The translations under genes were made by a program, and so were the position numbers. DNA of 20,680 nucleotides from JBJXGE01 sp046154185 (lineage in GTDB: Bacteria > Planctomycetota > UBA8108 > UBA1146 > JAJFFE01). The DNA is taken from contig JBJXGE010000072.1 in the NCBI GenBank assembly GCA_046154185.1, positions 1 through 20,680 on the forward strand. The letters are read 5' to 3'. Positions 1-7,423 of this stretch are shown here, piece by piece. The notes under the pieces were generated by a model, which was given only the letters and a program-made list of their open reading frames with translations, ran no database searches and had not been told where the DNA came from. Each line of letters begins with the position of its first letter. The first letter of the stretch is position 1.

Positions 1-1
1 T

Positions 2-187
2 TCGTGCGCGGAACATCCCCCGCACGAACACGGCCGCAATCCCGTATGGACGCTGAGAGTTTTCGATGAAGCTCGAAAGCGATTGTATTCGTATGCAAAC
101 TCGTCCGCTGGAGAGCGTGTAGTTCCTAGACCCAACTCTCCGCCGGCCTTTCAGGCCGGACCCTTTTTCCGAACGTACCCGGGGTAG
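2..187 (+). CDS. Possible C-terminal fragment of an unidentified protein (partial at the window's left edge)
   Basis: The second forward frame is open from the window edge to a TAG at 185-187, giving about 61 residues with no start in view. The stretch VWTLRVFDEARKRLYSYAN reads like ordinary protein. The last residues are encoded by the hairpin repeat that begins near 141, so the original stop may have been lost to repeat insertion. No family is recognised. The opposite strand is also open over much of this interval, so coding is only a modest possibility. If real, the gene converges on pckA across the repeat cluster. Confidence 0.25.
   Translation, partial: SCAEHPPHEHGRNPVWTLRVFDEARKRLYSYANSSAGERVVPRPNSPPAFQAGPFFRTYPG
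143..170 (+). terminator. Possible intrinsic terminator, left outer hairpin
   Basis: A 7-bp GC stem (143-149 with 153-159) and a 3-nt loop are followed on the + strand by ACCCTTTTTCC. This has the shape of an intrinsic terminator and could end a + strand gene entering from the left. It is also part of the repeat cluster, so it may be a repeat first and a terminator by accident. Confidence 0.35.
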
Positions 188-211
188 GCCGGCAGACCGG
201 CCAACCCCGGG
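178..211. repeat. Left-arm long hairpin (34 bp palindrome)
   Basis: Bases 178-192 pair with 197-211 around a 4-nt loop. Fourteen of 15 positions pair, with one A-A mismatch at 186/203. This is the single left-hand copy of the unit that is present three times at 464-577, in inverted orientation. Confidence 0.75.
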
Positions 212-251
212 CTATAACCCGACGGGCCTTGCAGGCCCTCAGAATTCAGAG

Positions 252-422
252 GATCTCGGTCGCAATATTCCCGAACGTGAGCGGCGCCGATTCAAACGCG
301 ACGATGGATGCGCTGTCTCACCTGCTGACTGCAAACGAGCCCACGCGGACGTGAATGATCTGGAACACAAAGTTCTCGAACGCACGCGGCATCGAATCGA
401 ACGCGAAGATCGATTCGCTGCC
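252..422. repeat. Degenerate direct repeat inside the hairpin cluster (105-bp offset)
   Basis: Two segments of about 66 bp, 252-317 and 357-422, begin with GATCT and share scattered identity including CCGAAC/TCGAAC, GCGGC and CGAACGCGA-like tracts. The offset of 105 bp is a multiple of three. Read on the minus strand, the copies give similar peptides (SIFAFDSMPRAFENFVFQI and SIVAFESAPLTFGNIATEI) separated by an in-frame stop. This could be decayed coding sequence with an internal repeat, or simply a duplicated non-coding unit. Similarity was judged by eye. Confidence 0.45.
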
Positions 423-466
423 GCCGATTTCTGAGAGGGCCTGAAGGGCCCGACGGGATATAGCCC

Positions 467-577
467 GGGGTTGGCCGGCCCGGCGGCCTACCCCGGGAAA
501 TGTCGGGTTGGCCGGCCCGGCGGCCTACCCCGGGAGATGTCGGGTTGGCCGGTCTGCCGGCCTACCCCGGGACACGA
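467..577. repeat. Threefold 37-bp tandem repeat of a palindromic unit
   Basis: Units start at 467, 504 and 541, a constant 37-bp period. Each contains GGGTTGGCCGG, then CGGCCTACCCCGGG, so each can fold on itself. Units 1 and 2 share the GGCCCGGCGG centre, while unit 3 carries GGTCTGCCGG. The unit-3 centre matches the complement of the left single copy (178-211), suggesting that unit 3 is ancestral and units 1-2 are later duplications. Confidence 0.8.
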
Positions 578-582
578 TCAAG

Positions 583-608
583 AAGAAGGTCCCGGCCTGA
601 AAGGCCGG
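583..608 (-). terminator. Possible terminator for pckA, right outer hairpin
   Basis: Read on the minus strand, the hairpin CCGGCCT-TTC-AGGCCGG (608 to 592) is followed by GACCTTCTTCTTG. It lies about 90 bases past the pckA stop. It is the inverted twin of the hairpin at 143-159, so the two point at each other, as expected between convergent genes. The pyrimidine tail is imperfect. Confidence 0.3.
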
Positions 609-698
609 CGGAGCTTTTCTTGCTCGCGTGATTCCCAAAGTCTAGGAGTCGCAGAACTAATCCATTCGACTTTCTGAAGACCCAAAATTAGAAACTCG

Positions 699-2288
699 CT
701 AACCGCGCGGGCCGGCCGCTCGCACGGCGGGGCTGATCGTGTACTTGCTATCGTTCTTCCGGAACAGTGCGGCGAGATCCTTTGCTTTCTGATCGTACGC
801 CGATTTGTCTTTCCAAGTGTTGCGCGGATTCAACACGTCACTCGGAACATTGGGCGCGCTCGCCGGCATTTGCAGGCCAAACACCGGGTGCTCCTCGTAC
901 TTCACGTTGCGGAGCGAGCCATCCAAAATGGCCGTCACGAATGCGCGCGTGTACGCCAACTTGAAGCGCTGACCGACACCGTACGGTCCTCCAGTCCAAC
1001 CGGTATTGAGGAGCCACACATCGGACTTGTGCTCGGCAACCCGTCGCGCGAGGAGTTCCGCATACACCATCGGCGAACGAGGCAAGAATGGTCCACCGAA
1101 GCATGGACTGAAGTTCGGCTGCGGCTCGGTTACGCCAAGCTCCGTGCCGGCTAGCTTCGATGTGTAACCGTTGATGAAATAGTACATCGCCTGCTCGCGC
1201 GTTAGCTTCGACACGGGTGGCAACACGCCGAAAGCATCGGCCGCCAAGAACACAACGTTCTTCGGGTGTCCGCCGATCGACGGGATGCGCGCCTCCGGGA
1301 TATGGCTGACGGGATAGGTCGCGCGGCTATTCTCGGTCTTCGAACTGTCATCGTAATCCGGCACGCGGGTCGCCGAATCAAGCTTCGTATTCTCGAGCAC
1401 CGAGCCAAACTTGATCGCGTTCCAGATCTGCGGCTCGCCGTCGCGTGACAGCTTGATGCACTTCGCATAGCAACCGCCCTCGATGTTGAACACACCGTCG
1501 GTCGACCAGCCGTGCTCATCGTCGCCGATCAACGGTCGATTCGGATCCGCGGACAGCGTCGTCTTGCCGGTGCCCGAGAGTCCAAAGAAGAGCGCCACAT
1601 TCGTCGCATCCTTGCGATCGACGTTTGCCGAGCAGTGCATCGGAAATACGTTGCGCTCGGGGAGCGCGTAATTCATCGCGTAGAAGATCGACTTCTTCAT
1701 CTCGCCCGCGTATTGCGTGCCGACGATGATGACCTTGCGCTGTTCCAGGGATTGCAGAATCGCAACCGGCGCCTTGAGGCCATAGTCCCCGAAATTTTGA
1801 AGGCGCAAATCGCACGCGTTGAGAATCAGCCAATCGGGATTGAAGCTCGCGAGCTCATTCGCGGCAGCGTTGATGAAGAGCGTTTTCGCGAAAAGCGAAT
1901 GCCAGGCTTTTTCGGTGACGACGGAAACCTTGAGTCGATACTTCGGATCAGCGCCCGCATATCCATCGAAGCGAAACAGATCCTTCGCCTTGCCGAGATG
2001 CGCCCGCGCTAACTCTTCGACGCGGGCGAAATTCGCCGGCGTGATCGCCTGATTTGTTTTGTTCCAATCGATGTTGGCGTGAATGCTTGGCGTGTCTTCG
2101 AGAAACTTGTCGCCTGGACTGCGACCGGTGCGTTCGCCCGTTTCGCACATGAGCGCGCCGTTCGCCGCGAGCTGCCCTTCGCCGCGGCGGATCGCCATCT
2201 CGATGAGGACCGGCATCGCCGCGTTGCGATGCATGTTGACGCCAGGAAAATGCAAACCGTCGGTGGCTCTATTGGTTGATTCGGACAT
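699..2288 (-). CDS. pckA: Phosphoenolpyruvate carboxykinase (ATP)
   Basis: This enzyme converts oxaloacetate and ATP to phosphoenolpyruvate, CO2 and ADP, the entry step of gluconeogenesis in the cytoplasm. The product is 529 aa, close to the usual 520-540. Visible motifs are the substrate-binding TGRSPGDK (around residue 56), YAGEMKKSIF (K198/K199) and MHCSANV (H218, metal ligand). The ATP-class P-loop GLSGTGKT is at 236-243 and the kinase-2 metal site LIGDDEHGW at 253-261. ENTKLDSATRVPDY follows near residue 300, and a YTSKLAGTE nucleotide-site segment is near residue 375. The frame stays open upstream, but ATG 2288 is chosen because GAGGAAG precedes it and the protein then begins as the family does. 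It is transcribed toward the repeat cluster. No key residue is missing. Confidence 0.97.
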   Translation of the reverse strand: MSESTNRATDGLHFPGVNMHRNAAMPVLIEMAIRRGEGQLAANGALMCETGERTGRSPGDKFLEDTPSIHANIDWNKTNQAITPANFARVEELARAHLGKAKDLFRFDGYAGADPKYRLKVSVVTEKAWHSLFAKTLFINAAANELASFNPDWLILNACDLRLQNFGDYGLKAPVAILQSLEQRKVIIVGTQYAGEMKKSIFYAMNYALPERNVFPMHCSANVDRKDATNVALFFGLSGTGKTTLSADPNRPLIGDDEHGWSTDGVFNIEGGCYAKCIKLSRDGEPQIWNAIKFGSVLENTKLDSATRVPDYDDSSKTENSRATYPVSHIPEARIPSIGGHPKNVVFLAADAFGVLPPVSKLTREQAMYYFINGYTSKLAGTELGVTEPQPNFSPCFGGPFLPRSPMVYAELLARRVAEHKSDVWLLNTGWTGGPYGVGQRFKLAYTRAFVTAILDGSLRNVKYEEHPVFGLQMPASAPNVPSDVLNPRNTWKDKSAYDQKAKDLAALFRKNDSKYTISPAVRAAGPRG

Positions 2289-2415
2289 TGTCTTCCTCGT
2301 TCTGCAGCCAGAACTCCGTCTTGAGAATTCGTGCTGTGACTCAGGTCCAGAATGTGATCTGTCCACGCGTGCGATGCGACATCGAGACGCGCGCGCCGGG
2401 GTCCCAAGCCGGCGA

Positions 2416-2421
2416 AGTGTA
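2416..2421 (-). promoter_or_regulatory. Candidate -10 box upstream of pckA
   Basis: On the minus strand this reads TACACT within GCTACACTTCG, 128 bases before the pckA start. No convincing -35 hexamer lies at the right distance. This is a weak candidate, offered because the gene needs its own promoter if the hairpin at 2489-2520 stops the upstream transcript. Confidence 0.2.
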
Positions 2422-2488
2422 GCAGAAGGCCGGGTGCGATGCGCGTCCATCAGGATCGAAGCAAGCGCCCACCACGAATGAAACAATG

Positions 2489-2520
2489 ACGCCTCGCCGA
2501 GTCTTGCTCAGGCGAGGCGT
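2489..2520 (-). terminator. Hairpin terminator downstream of the secreted dehydrogenase
   Basis: A perfect 10-bp stem, ACGCCTCGCC (2489-2498) with GGCGAGGCGT (2511-2520), encloses a 12-nt loop. On the minus strand it is followed by CATTGTTTCATTC, a moderately T-rich tail. It lies 72 bases beyond the stop at 2593 and separates that gene from pckA. The rest of the 2289-2592 gap holds only the pckA leader, with no further gene seen. Confidence 0.6.
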
Positions 2521-2592
2521 ATGTGTTTGAGACGTGCGTAGTACAAGAAAGCTGAAGACAAGCAATTGCGTCGCCGGCGACGCGCGCGAATC

Positions 2593-5586
2593 CTACGGAC
2601 AACCCGCCGCCGCGGCGCAGCCCAAGCCGTCGACCGCCGTCGGGTCGATACCACACGCCGGATATGGCGACGGCAACGGAACGACGATGTCGCCGAAGAA
2701 CGCGCCGAGGATGCGGATGACGTCGGCGATGTTGATCGCGCCGTCATCGTTGCCGTCGCACGCGTCGTCGCAGCTCCCGGTCGCGCCGCCACTGAAGATC
2801 CGACTCAAAAGGAAGATCGCATCCGCGAGATTGAGTTGAGCATCACCGTTGCAATCGCCGCGACGAAAGCTCGGCGCGCCGCCGCCACTCACGCCCGGAA
2901 ACAAATGCGATTGCGGAATCACTTCACGCGCCAACCCCGGCGCTTGCCATTCGAGGCGCGCGACCGCACCGCCACCCCATTCGTAGAACTCCATGCGCAC
3001 GTCGTAAAGCTGGCCTGCCGCCAAAGCGATCGTCCCCGAATGTTCGGTCGGCGCCATATCGACCCATTCGTCGATCAGCAAGTCGTCGTCGATCCACAGC
3101 CGCACGCCGTCGTCGGTGATCGTGTAGAAAGTGTAGAGACTTGTGAAATCGGCGAGCACTTGTCCCGTCCAACGGATTGAAAAGAAATCGTCGTCCATGC
3201 TCGGGTCGGGCGAGCCGGAGCCCCAATCGAAGTCGATGACCGGATCGATGCGAACAAGCTCCGCACCGCCGAAACCGAAATCGTCGTAATACTCGCCGCG
3301 CAGCCCGGCCGGTATTGCGCCGACCAAGACGTATGCGCTCTTCTGCGCGACAGCGGCGCCGGCGCTCCCGGTCACTACTAACCGAACCGTGTAAATGCCA
3401 TCCTGCAGGTACGTGTGAATGGGATTTTGCGCGGTGCTCGTCGCGCCGTCGCCAAAATCCCAGCTCCACGCGCTCGCACCGGGCACATTGGAAAGATCCG
3501 TGAACTGCACTGCCAGCGGCGCCGACCCGAACGTCGGAGCACCGGCAAAGTCGGCGATCCCGACAAACTGCACGCGCAGAATATTGGCGCCCACATCGGT
3601 GGGAGTTGAGTAGTCGAGGTCGCGATACAGGTCCGTGAAGTAGAGTCCGTCCGGCCCCGCCGCGAGACCGACGGCGCTCGCTTTCCCGGAGCCGATGTAC
3701 TCGACCAAACTCGTCGGCCCGCTCGTGACGTTGCCGGCCGCATCGAACGTAAACTCGACGATGCGCTTCCCGCTCGCGCCGCTCGCCCAGGTTGGACCCG
3801 ACTCCGTCACGAAGGCGTGATCGAACTTCGTCGACGGAAATCCGCTGCCACCGTGCGTCGACGCTTGAATGAAAGCGATGTTCACCGGCGCCCGCGGCGG
3901 GTTCCAGTTGTAAGCGGCGCCGATGGTCATACTAACATCGCTGCCGTTCCAACCGTAGCTTGCGCCCGCGTTGATGCGCGCGAGCCGATCGTTCGAGCCG
4001 GGACCATTCTCCACTTCGTAGTGTCCGCTATCAGCCGCGCGCCACGCGCCGCCGAACGGATTCCGCAGGCCCGAAGCGAACACGTAGTCGCGCGCTGAGA
4101 TGCCATCTCCCGCGTTGTAGAACGGATTGTCGCTCGGCGCCGAGCCATCGAGATTGAGGCGCAGCACTTTGCCGCGAAATGAATTCAAGTTCAGTGCTTG
4201 CCCGGCGTCAAACCCATCGCCCATGTGCACGTAGAGTTTGGCATCGGGACCGATGCTGATGTTTGAGATGAAGTGCGACTGCCCTTGATCCTCGCCCGGC
4301 ATGTTGAGAATCGTGGTCTGCGTCGCGGCGGTGAGCCCGCCATCAGTCGACTGGAAGCGCACGACCTTCGGGTAGTGCGGACCAAACGGCGGAGGCGACG
4401 CATACAGCATTCCGGCGAACACATCGCCGCTGGTCGCGTCCACCGCGATCCCGGAAAGCCCTTGCTCACCCGAGCCGGGAAACGCGCCACCCGGATCGTA
4501 GTTGAGCAGATCCGTCGCGTAGTTGATGACCTGCGCGTCACGTCGCACGACTTTGATCGTGCCGTAGAGTTCCGTCACGTAGTAAAGCGGATCTTCCGGA
4601 TCGGGGCCCGGGTTGGGAACGAAGGCGATGTTTACCGGCAACCGAAATCCCGTCGCGACGATTTCCACTTTGAAGCCCGGTTGATCGACACGCCATGGCA
4701 CCGGCGCGCCTTGCGCGAGCGTGGAAAAATCCGGCGCGGTATCGCTGACGTCGCCGTAGTAGCTGCTGCCCGCATCGGAGATCCAGAAATACGCGGTCTC
4801 GCCGCTCGCGAGATTGAGCGGCGGCAAATGAAGACTCTGATCGACGCCATCATCATCGGTGAACTGCAACTCCGAGCGCGGCAACACCAGCACGCTCGAG
4901 CCGCCGGTCACCGCAACACGCACTGCGTCATGCGCCGCGAGTGCGGACGGATTCGAGATCTGATAACTGACACCCGCCGCGCCGGTGAGCGCGAGCAACA
5001 ATCCGCCGCCCGGCTGCTCGACGCGCAAACTGCCGGGCACGCCGGTCGACGGCAATGCGAGCGGCGCGCCACTCGCGTCGACCCATGCGGGCAGCGGCGT
5101 CGGCGCGATGTCTTCGAGTTCGAGCGGAAACACGATGGTCGCCGATCCGGTGACGAAGTCGCGCGTGGCGAACGGGCTCCAGAGCGCAGTTTGGTCACGG
5201 TGTCGGACGCGCAATTGAAAGCTCGTCTCGTAGAACAACTCCGTACGACCAAAATGCGATCCCTCGAAAACGCCGTCGCCAAAGTGCGCGTGCAACCGCT
5301 CAACTCCGGAAAGGCAGTCGGCGAACCAGACGCGTTCGCTCGGAGCAACGGTCCAGATTTCCCAGTCCGTGCACACGTGCGTGTCGCCCGGATTCGGATC
5401 GCTAAAGGGCGCGGTCTCCATGTGCACGTCGGCCGCGTTGACGACCAGCCCTTGAGTCGCGGGTTCTGTGATCACCGGAGTCAGCGGCGGCAGTTGCGCG
5501 CGGACCGGCGCGGCGCCGAACCCGAACGCGAACGCTGAGGCAAAGAAAATTATGCGCAGCCCGGTGCGAGCATCAGTCAGCGTCAT
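2593..5586 (-). CDS. Secreted PQQ-dependent sugar dehydrogenase-like protein with PKD, PA14 and dockerin-like modules
   Basis: The 997-aa precursor has a signal peptide (about 1-31, ending APVRA-Q). A fibronectin-like stretch follows (38-150), then a linker. A glucose/sorbosone dehydrogenase-type beta-propeller spans about 305-675, with H438 in QSHFISNISIGPDAKLYV at the catalytic His position and R508 in GLRNPFGG at the PQQ-contact position. A PKD domain (677-757, WSWDFGDG) and a PA14 domain (760-898, GLRGEYYDD and TDDGVRLWIDDD) come next. The tail (907-997) carries two Ca-loop motifs, D911-D922 and D944-D955, and a Cys-rich end. The propeller suggests PQQ-dependent oxidation of a sugar or other alcohol outside the cytoplasm; PA14 and PKD suggest carbohydrate binding. 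The substrate is unknown. ATG 5586 is supported by GAGGAG upstream. Confidence 0.88.
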   Translation of the reverse strand: MTLTDARTGLRIIFFASAFAFGFGAAPVRAQLPPLTPVITEPATQGLVVNAADVHMETAPFSDPNPGDTHVCTDWEIWTVAPSERVWFADCLSGVERLHAHFGDGVFEGSHFGRTELFYETSFQLRVRHRDQTALWSPFATRDFVTGSATIVFPLELEDIAPTPLPAWVDASGAPLALPSTGVPGSLRVEQPGGGLLLALTGAAGVSYQISNPSALAAHDAVRVAVTGGSSVLVLPRSELQFTDDDGVDQSLHLPPLNLASGETAYFWISDAGSSYYGDVSDTAPDFSTLAQGAPVPWRVDQPGFKVEIVATGFRLPVNIAFVPNPGPDPEDPLYYVTELYGTIKVVRRDAQVINYATDLLNYDPGGAFPGSGEQGLSGIAVDATSGDVFAGMLYASPPPFGPHYPKVVRFQSTDGGLTAATQTTILNMPGEDQGQSHFISNISIGPDAKLYVHMGDGFDAGQALNLNSFRGKVLRLNLDGSAPSDNPFYNAGDGISARDYVFASGLRNPFGGAWRAADSGHYEVENGPGSNDRLARINAGASYGWNGSDVSMTIGAAYNWNPPRAPVNIAFIQASTHGGSGFPSTKFDHAFVTESGPTWASGASGKRIVEFTFDAAGNVTSGPTSLVEYIGSGKASAVGLAAGPDGLYFTDLYRDLDYSTPTDVGANILRVQFVGIADFAGAPTFGSAPLAVQFTDLSNVPGASAWSWDFGDGATSTAQNPIHTYLQDGIYTVRLVVTGSAGAAVAQKSAYVLVGAIPAGLRGEYYDDFGFGGAELVRIDPVIDFDWGSGSPDPSMDDDFFSIRWTGQVLADFTSLYTFYTITDDGVRLWIDDDLLIDEWVDMAPTEHSGTIALAAGQLYDVRMEFYEWGGGAVARLEWQAPGLAREVIPQSHLFPGVSGGGAPSFRRGDCNGDAQLNLADAIFLLSRIFSGGATGSCDDACDGNDDGAINIADVIRILGAFFGDIVVPLPSPYPACGIDPTAVDGLGCAAAAGCP

Positions 5587-5725
5587 GAACGCTCCTCGTC
5601 GAATGCTGGTGCTGTGGAATGCTTGTGCTTTTGAGCCTGGCGGCGATTATCTGGCAGAACTTGCCGGTCGCAAGTGGGAAGGGCGCGCGGCGCCGCCACA
5701 AAACCGGAAAACTGCGGAGCATCGC

Positions 5726-6379
5726 GTGTCGAGACTCTTAACGATCGTTGCGCTGAGCGATACGCACGGTCTTCATGACCGAATCACCGTGCCGCCCGGC
5801 GACATTCTCGTGCACGCTGGCGACCTCACGCGGCGCGGGAAGCTCAAAGAGCTACGCGACGCGGCGCGGTTTTTACGCGCGTTACCGCATCGTCACAAAA
5901 TCGTGATCGCGGGCAATCACGACTTTTGCTTTGAACGCGAGAACGAGCGAGACATCGCGCGCGAGTGGATGGCGACGGCCGCGACTTATCTGGAGGATTC
6001 GAGCGTCGAAGTCGAGGGGCTGCGGTTCTACGGTAGCCCGTGGCAACCCTGGTTCGGCGGCTGGGCCTTTAATCTCGATCGCGGCCCGCAACTCCGGGAG
6101 AAATGGGATCTCATCCCGATGCAGACCGATGTGCTCGTGACCCATGGCCCGCCCCACGGCCATCTCGATCGCACTTGGGACGGTCGCATTGTTGGCTGCG
6201 AAGAGCTGCGCATCGCCGTCGAGCGCGTGCGCCCGCGGCTCCATGTCTTCGGCCATATCCACGAAGCGTACGGTGAGGATAATGACGCGCACACGCGCTA
6301 CATCAACCCTTGCGTCTGCACGCGCGCCTATCAGCCGACGCAAGCCGCGCGCGTGATCGAATTGACAGTGGGCGACTAG
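5726..6379 (+). CDS. MPPED-type metallophosphoesterase (class III cyclic nucleotide phosphodiesterase-like)
   Basis: The 217-aa product is a calcineurin-fold dinuclear metal phosphoesterase. Metal and active-site residues are all visible: D12 and H14 (SDTHG), D33 (HAGD), N64 and H65 (AGNHD), H140 (THGPPHG), and H177 and H179 (GHIHEAYG). The segments YGSPWQPWFGGWAFNL and RPRLHVFGHIHEAYG closely follow the animal MPPED1/MPPED2 (UPF0046) pattern, members of which hydrolyse 2',3'-cyclic nucleotides. The true substrate here is unknown. No signal peptide is evident. GTG 5726 is chosen because GGAG sits 6 bases upstream and the protein then starts directly at the first beta strand; the frame is open further upstream, but that part overlaps the divergent gene. 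Its end lies 8 bases from the convergent 6388-7296 gene. Confidence 0.9.
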   Translation: MSRLLTIVALSDTHGLHDRITVPPGDILVHAGDLTRRGKLKELRDAARFLRALPHRHKIVIAGNHDFCFERENERDIAREWMATAATYLEDSSVEVEGLRFYGSPWQPWFGGWAFNLDRGPQLREKWDLIPMQTDVLVTHGPPHGHLDRTWDGRIVGCEELRIAVERVRPRLHVFGHIHEAYGEDNDAHTRYINPCVCTRAYQPTQAARVIELTVGD

Positions 6380-6387
6380 CGAACCCG

Positions 6388-7296
6388 CTACTTGGCCAGT
6401 TGCTTCGCGAGCCATTCCTTATCGAGCTTGCCGGTGATCGTGATTTTGGTGACCGCGCCCTTGCAGTATTCGCCGCGCCACGCAAGGCCGACGCTGCCGG
6501 ATTCCGGCTTGCTGAGAAACTTCGGTTTGCTGTCCGTGTCGACTGTCTTGCGACCGCCCACCGTCGCCGCCAAAACGCCGTGTTGCAGCTTGAAACCGAA
6601 CACGCGTTTCTCGTCCGCTCGCATGATTTGTGCGTCCTCCGGGATCGGCGGTCCGCTCAACTTGACATCCGGCGACAGCTTGATGCATTGGCGACCGACA
6701 TTACTGCCGACGATGCGCTTGCCTTTATCCCAAGCATAGACCGCAGCGATGATGTCGCGCGGCTTCATGATCTCCGACAGATAATGAAACTCGACATCCA
6801 TGGCGACATCCTGCGCCCAAACTGCCTTGTGTAACCAGACCCCATACTCAGCGATCATGATTCCGCGGCCGACAAAGGTGCTGTACCCCTCGTGGTCCCG
6901 CGCCCAGCGAATTCGATTGTTCGTCTTCTCAACCGGCGGCGAAAAATCCTCGCCCGCCATCGTCTCGCTCGTCGAGAGGTCATACGTGATGATGACGGTC
7001 TGCTGATCCTCCGCGAACTTCACTTCCGTCGCGCTGAACAGTCTCGAGATCTCCTTGAGCCGCGCGGCGGCATCGGAACCCGATGGCGGTTCCGCCGGTG
7101 GAGTCTCGGGTGGCGCCGGGGGAGTTTCCGGCGGCGGATTCGGCTGCGGGTCCGGCGTTTTCGGTTGCGGTGCCGGAGTCTGCACGGCTGCCACATCCAC
7201 TGCTACCGCAGCGGCGCCGACGACTCCGAGTAATACTCCGAGCGAGACGACACCGACGCACAGTGCGCGGCTCAATTGGCTGCTGATCTTCGGCAT
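6388..7296 (-). CDS. Unrecognised membrane-anchored protein with a proline-rich spacer
   Basis: The product is 302 aa. Residues about 10-36 form a hydrophobic signal or anchor segment. Residues 41-72 are a Pro/Glu/Gln/Thr-rich spacer with repeated PPETPP. A conserved-looking globular domain occupies about 77-302, rich in beta strands, with two cysteines (C204, C278), and ends with TITGKLDKEWLAKQL. The globular part vaguely recalls jelly-roll folds such as DUF1080/LamG, but I cannot assign it. It is probably an exported or periplasm-facing domain tethered by the spacer. ATG 7296 is supported by AGGAAGG upstream. It follows the sod gene on the same strand with a 127-base gap and could share its transcript. 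Confidence 0.8.
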   Translation of the reverse strand: MPKISSQLSRALCVGVVSLGVLLGVVGAAAVAVDVAAVQTPAPQPKTPDPQPNPPPETPPAPPETPPAEPPSGSDAAARLKEISRLFSATEVKFAEDQQTVIITYDLSTSETMAGEDFSPPVEKTNNRIRWARDHEGYSTFVGRGIMIAEYGVWLHKAVWAQDVAMDVEFHYLSEIMKPRDIIAAVYAWDKGKRIVGSNVGRQCIKLSPDVKLSGPPIPEDAQIMRADEKRVFGFKLQHGVLAATVGGRKTVDTDSKPKFLSKPESGSVGLAWRGEYCKGAVTKITITGKLDKEWLAKQLAK

Positions 7297-7423
7297 CGTG
7301 ATCGCCTTCCTGTGGATTTTTTCATTTCGATGCAGCGACTTGCGCGACTAAGGTCTAAACGACCCCAGCTCAGTGTCAAGCAACTGCACCAGAACGGCGG
7401 TAGTCGCCGAGCGCCAACCTGCG

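Larger units (their letters stand above)
140..613. repeat. Mirror-symmetric cluster of GC-rich hairpin repeats
   Basis: Three hairpin types occur on the left and recur on the right in reverse order and inverted orientation. Outermost is CCGGCCT-TTC-AGGCCGG (143-159), matched by CCGGCCT-GAA-AGGCCGG (592-608). Next is a long CCCGGGG...CCCCGGG hairpin (178-211), matched by a threefold version (464-571). Innermost is GGGCCT...AGGCCC (224-238), matched by a similar hairpin at 437-451. The core at about 240-434 is not palindromic. Flanking bases such as CTCCG are conserved with the outer hairpins. The arrangement resembles REP/BIME-type intergenic elements or a small non-autonomous mobile element. 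No transposase is present. Confidence 0.8.

Noticed and set aside
467..577. CRISPR array
   Set aside because: The 37-bp units are contiguous with no unique spacers, each is internally palindromic, and no cas gene is present.
471..677. 68-codon + strand frame
   Set aside because: It lies almost entirely within the tandem palindromic repeats and their flank; the peptide is a translation of hairpins.
4273..5538. 421-codon + strand frame antisense to the secreted dehydrogenase
   Set aside because: Arg-rich and low in hydrophobic structure; an antisense by-product of GC-rich codon use opposite a clearly conserved gene.
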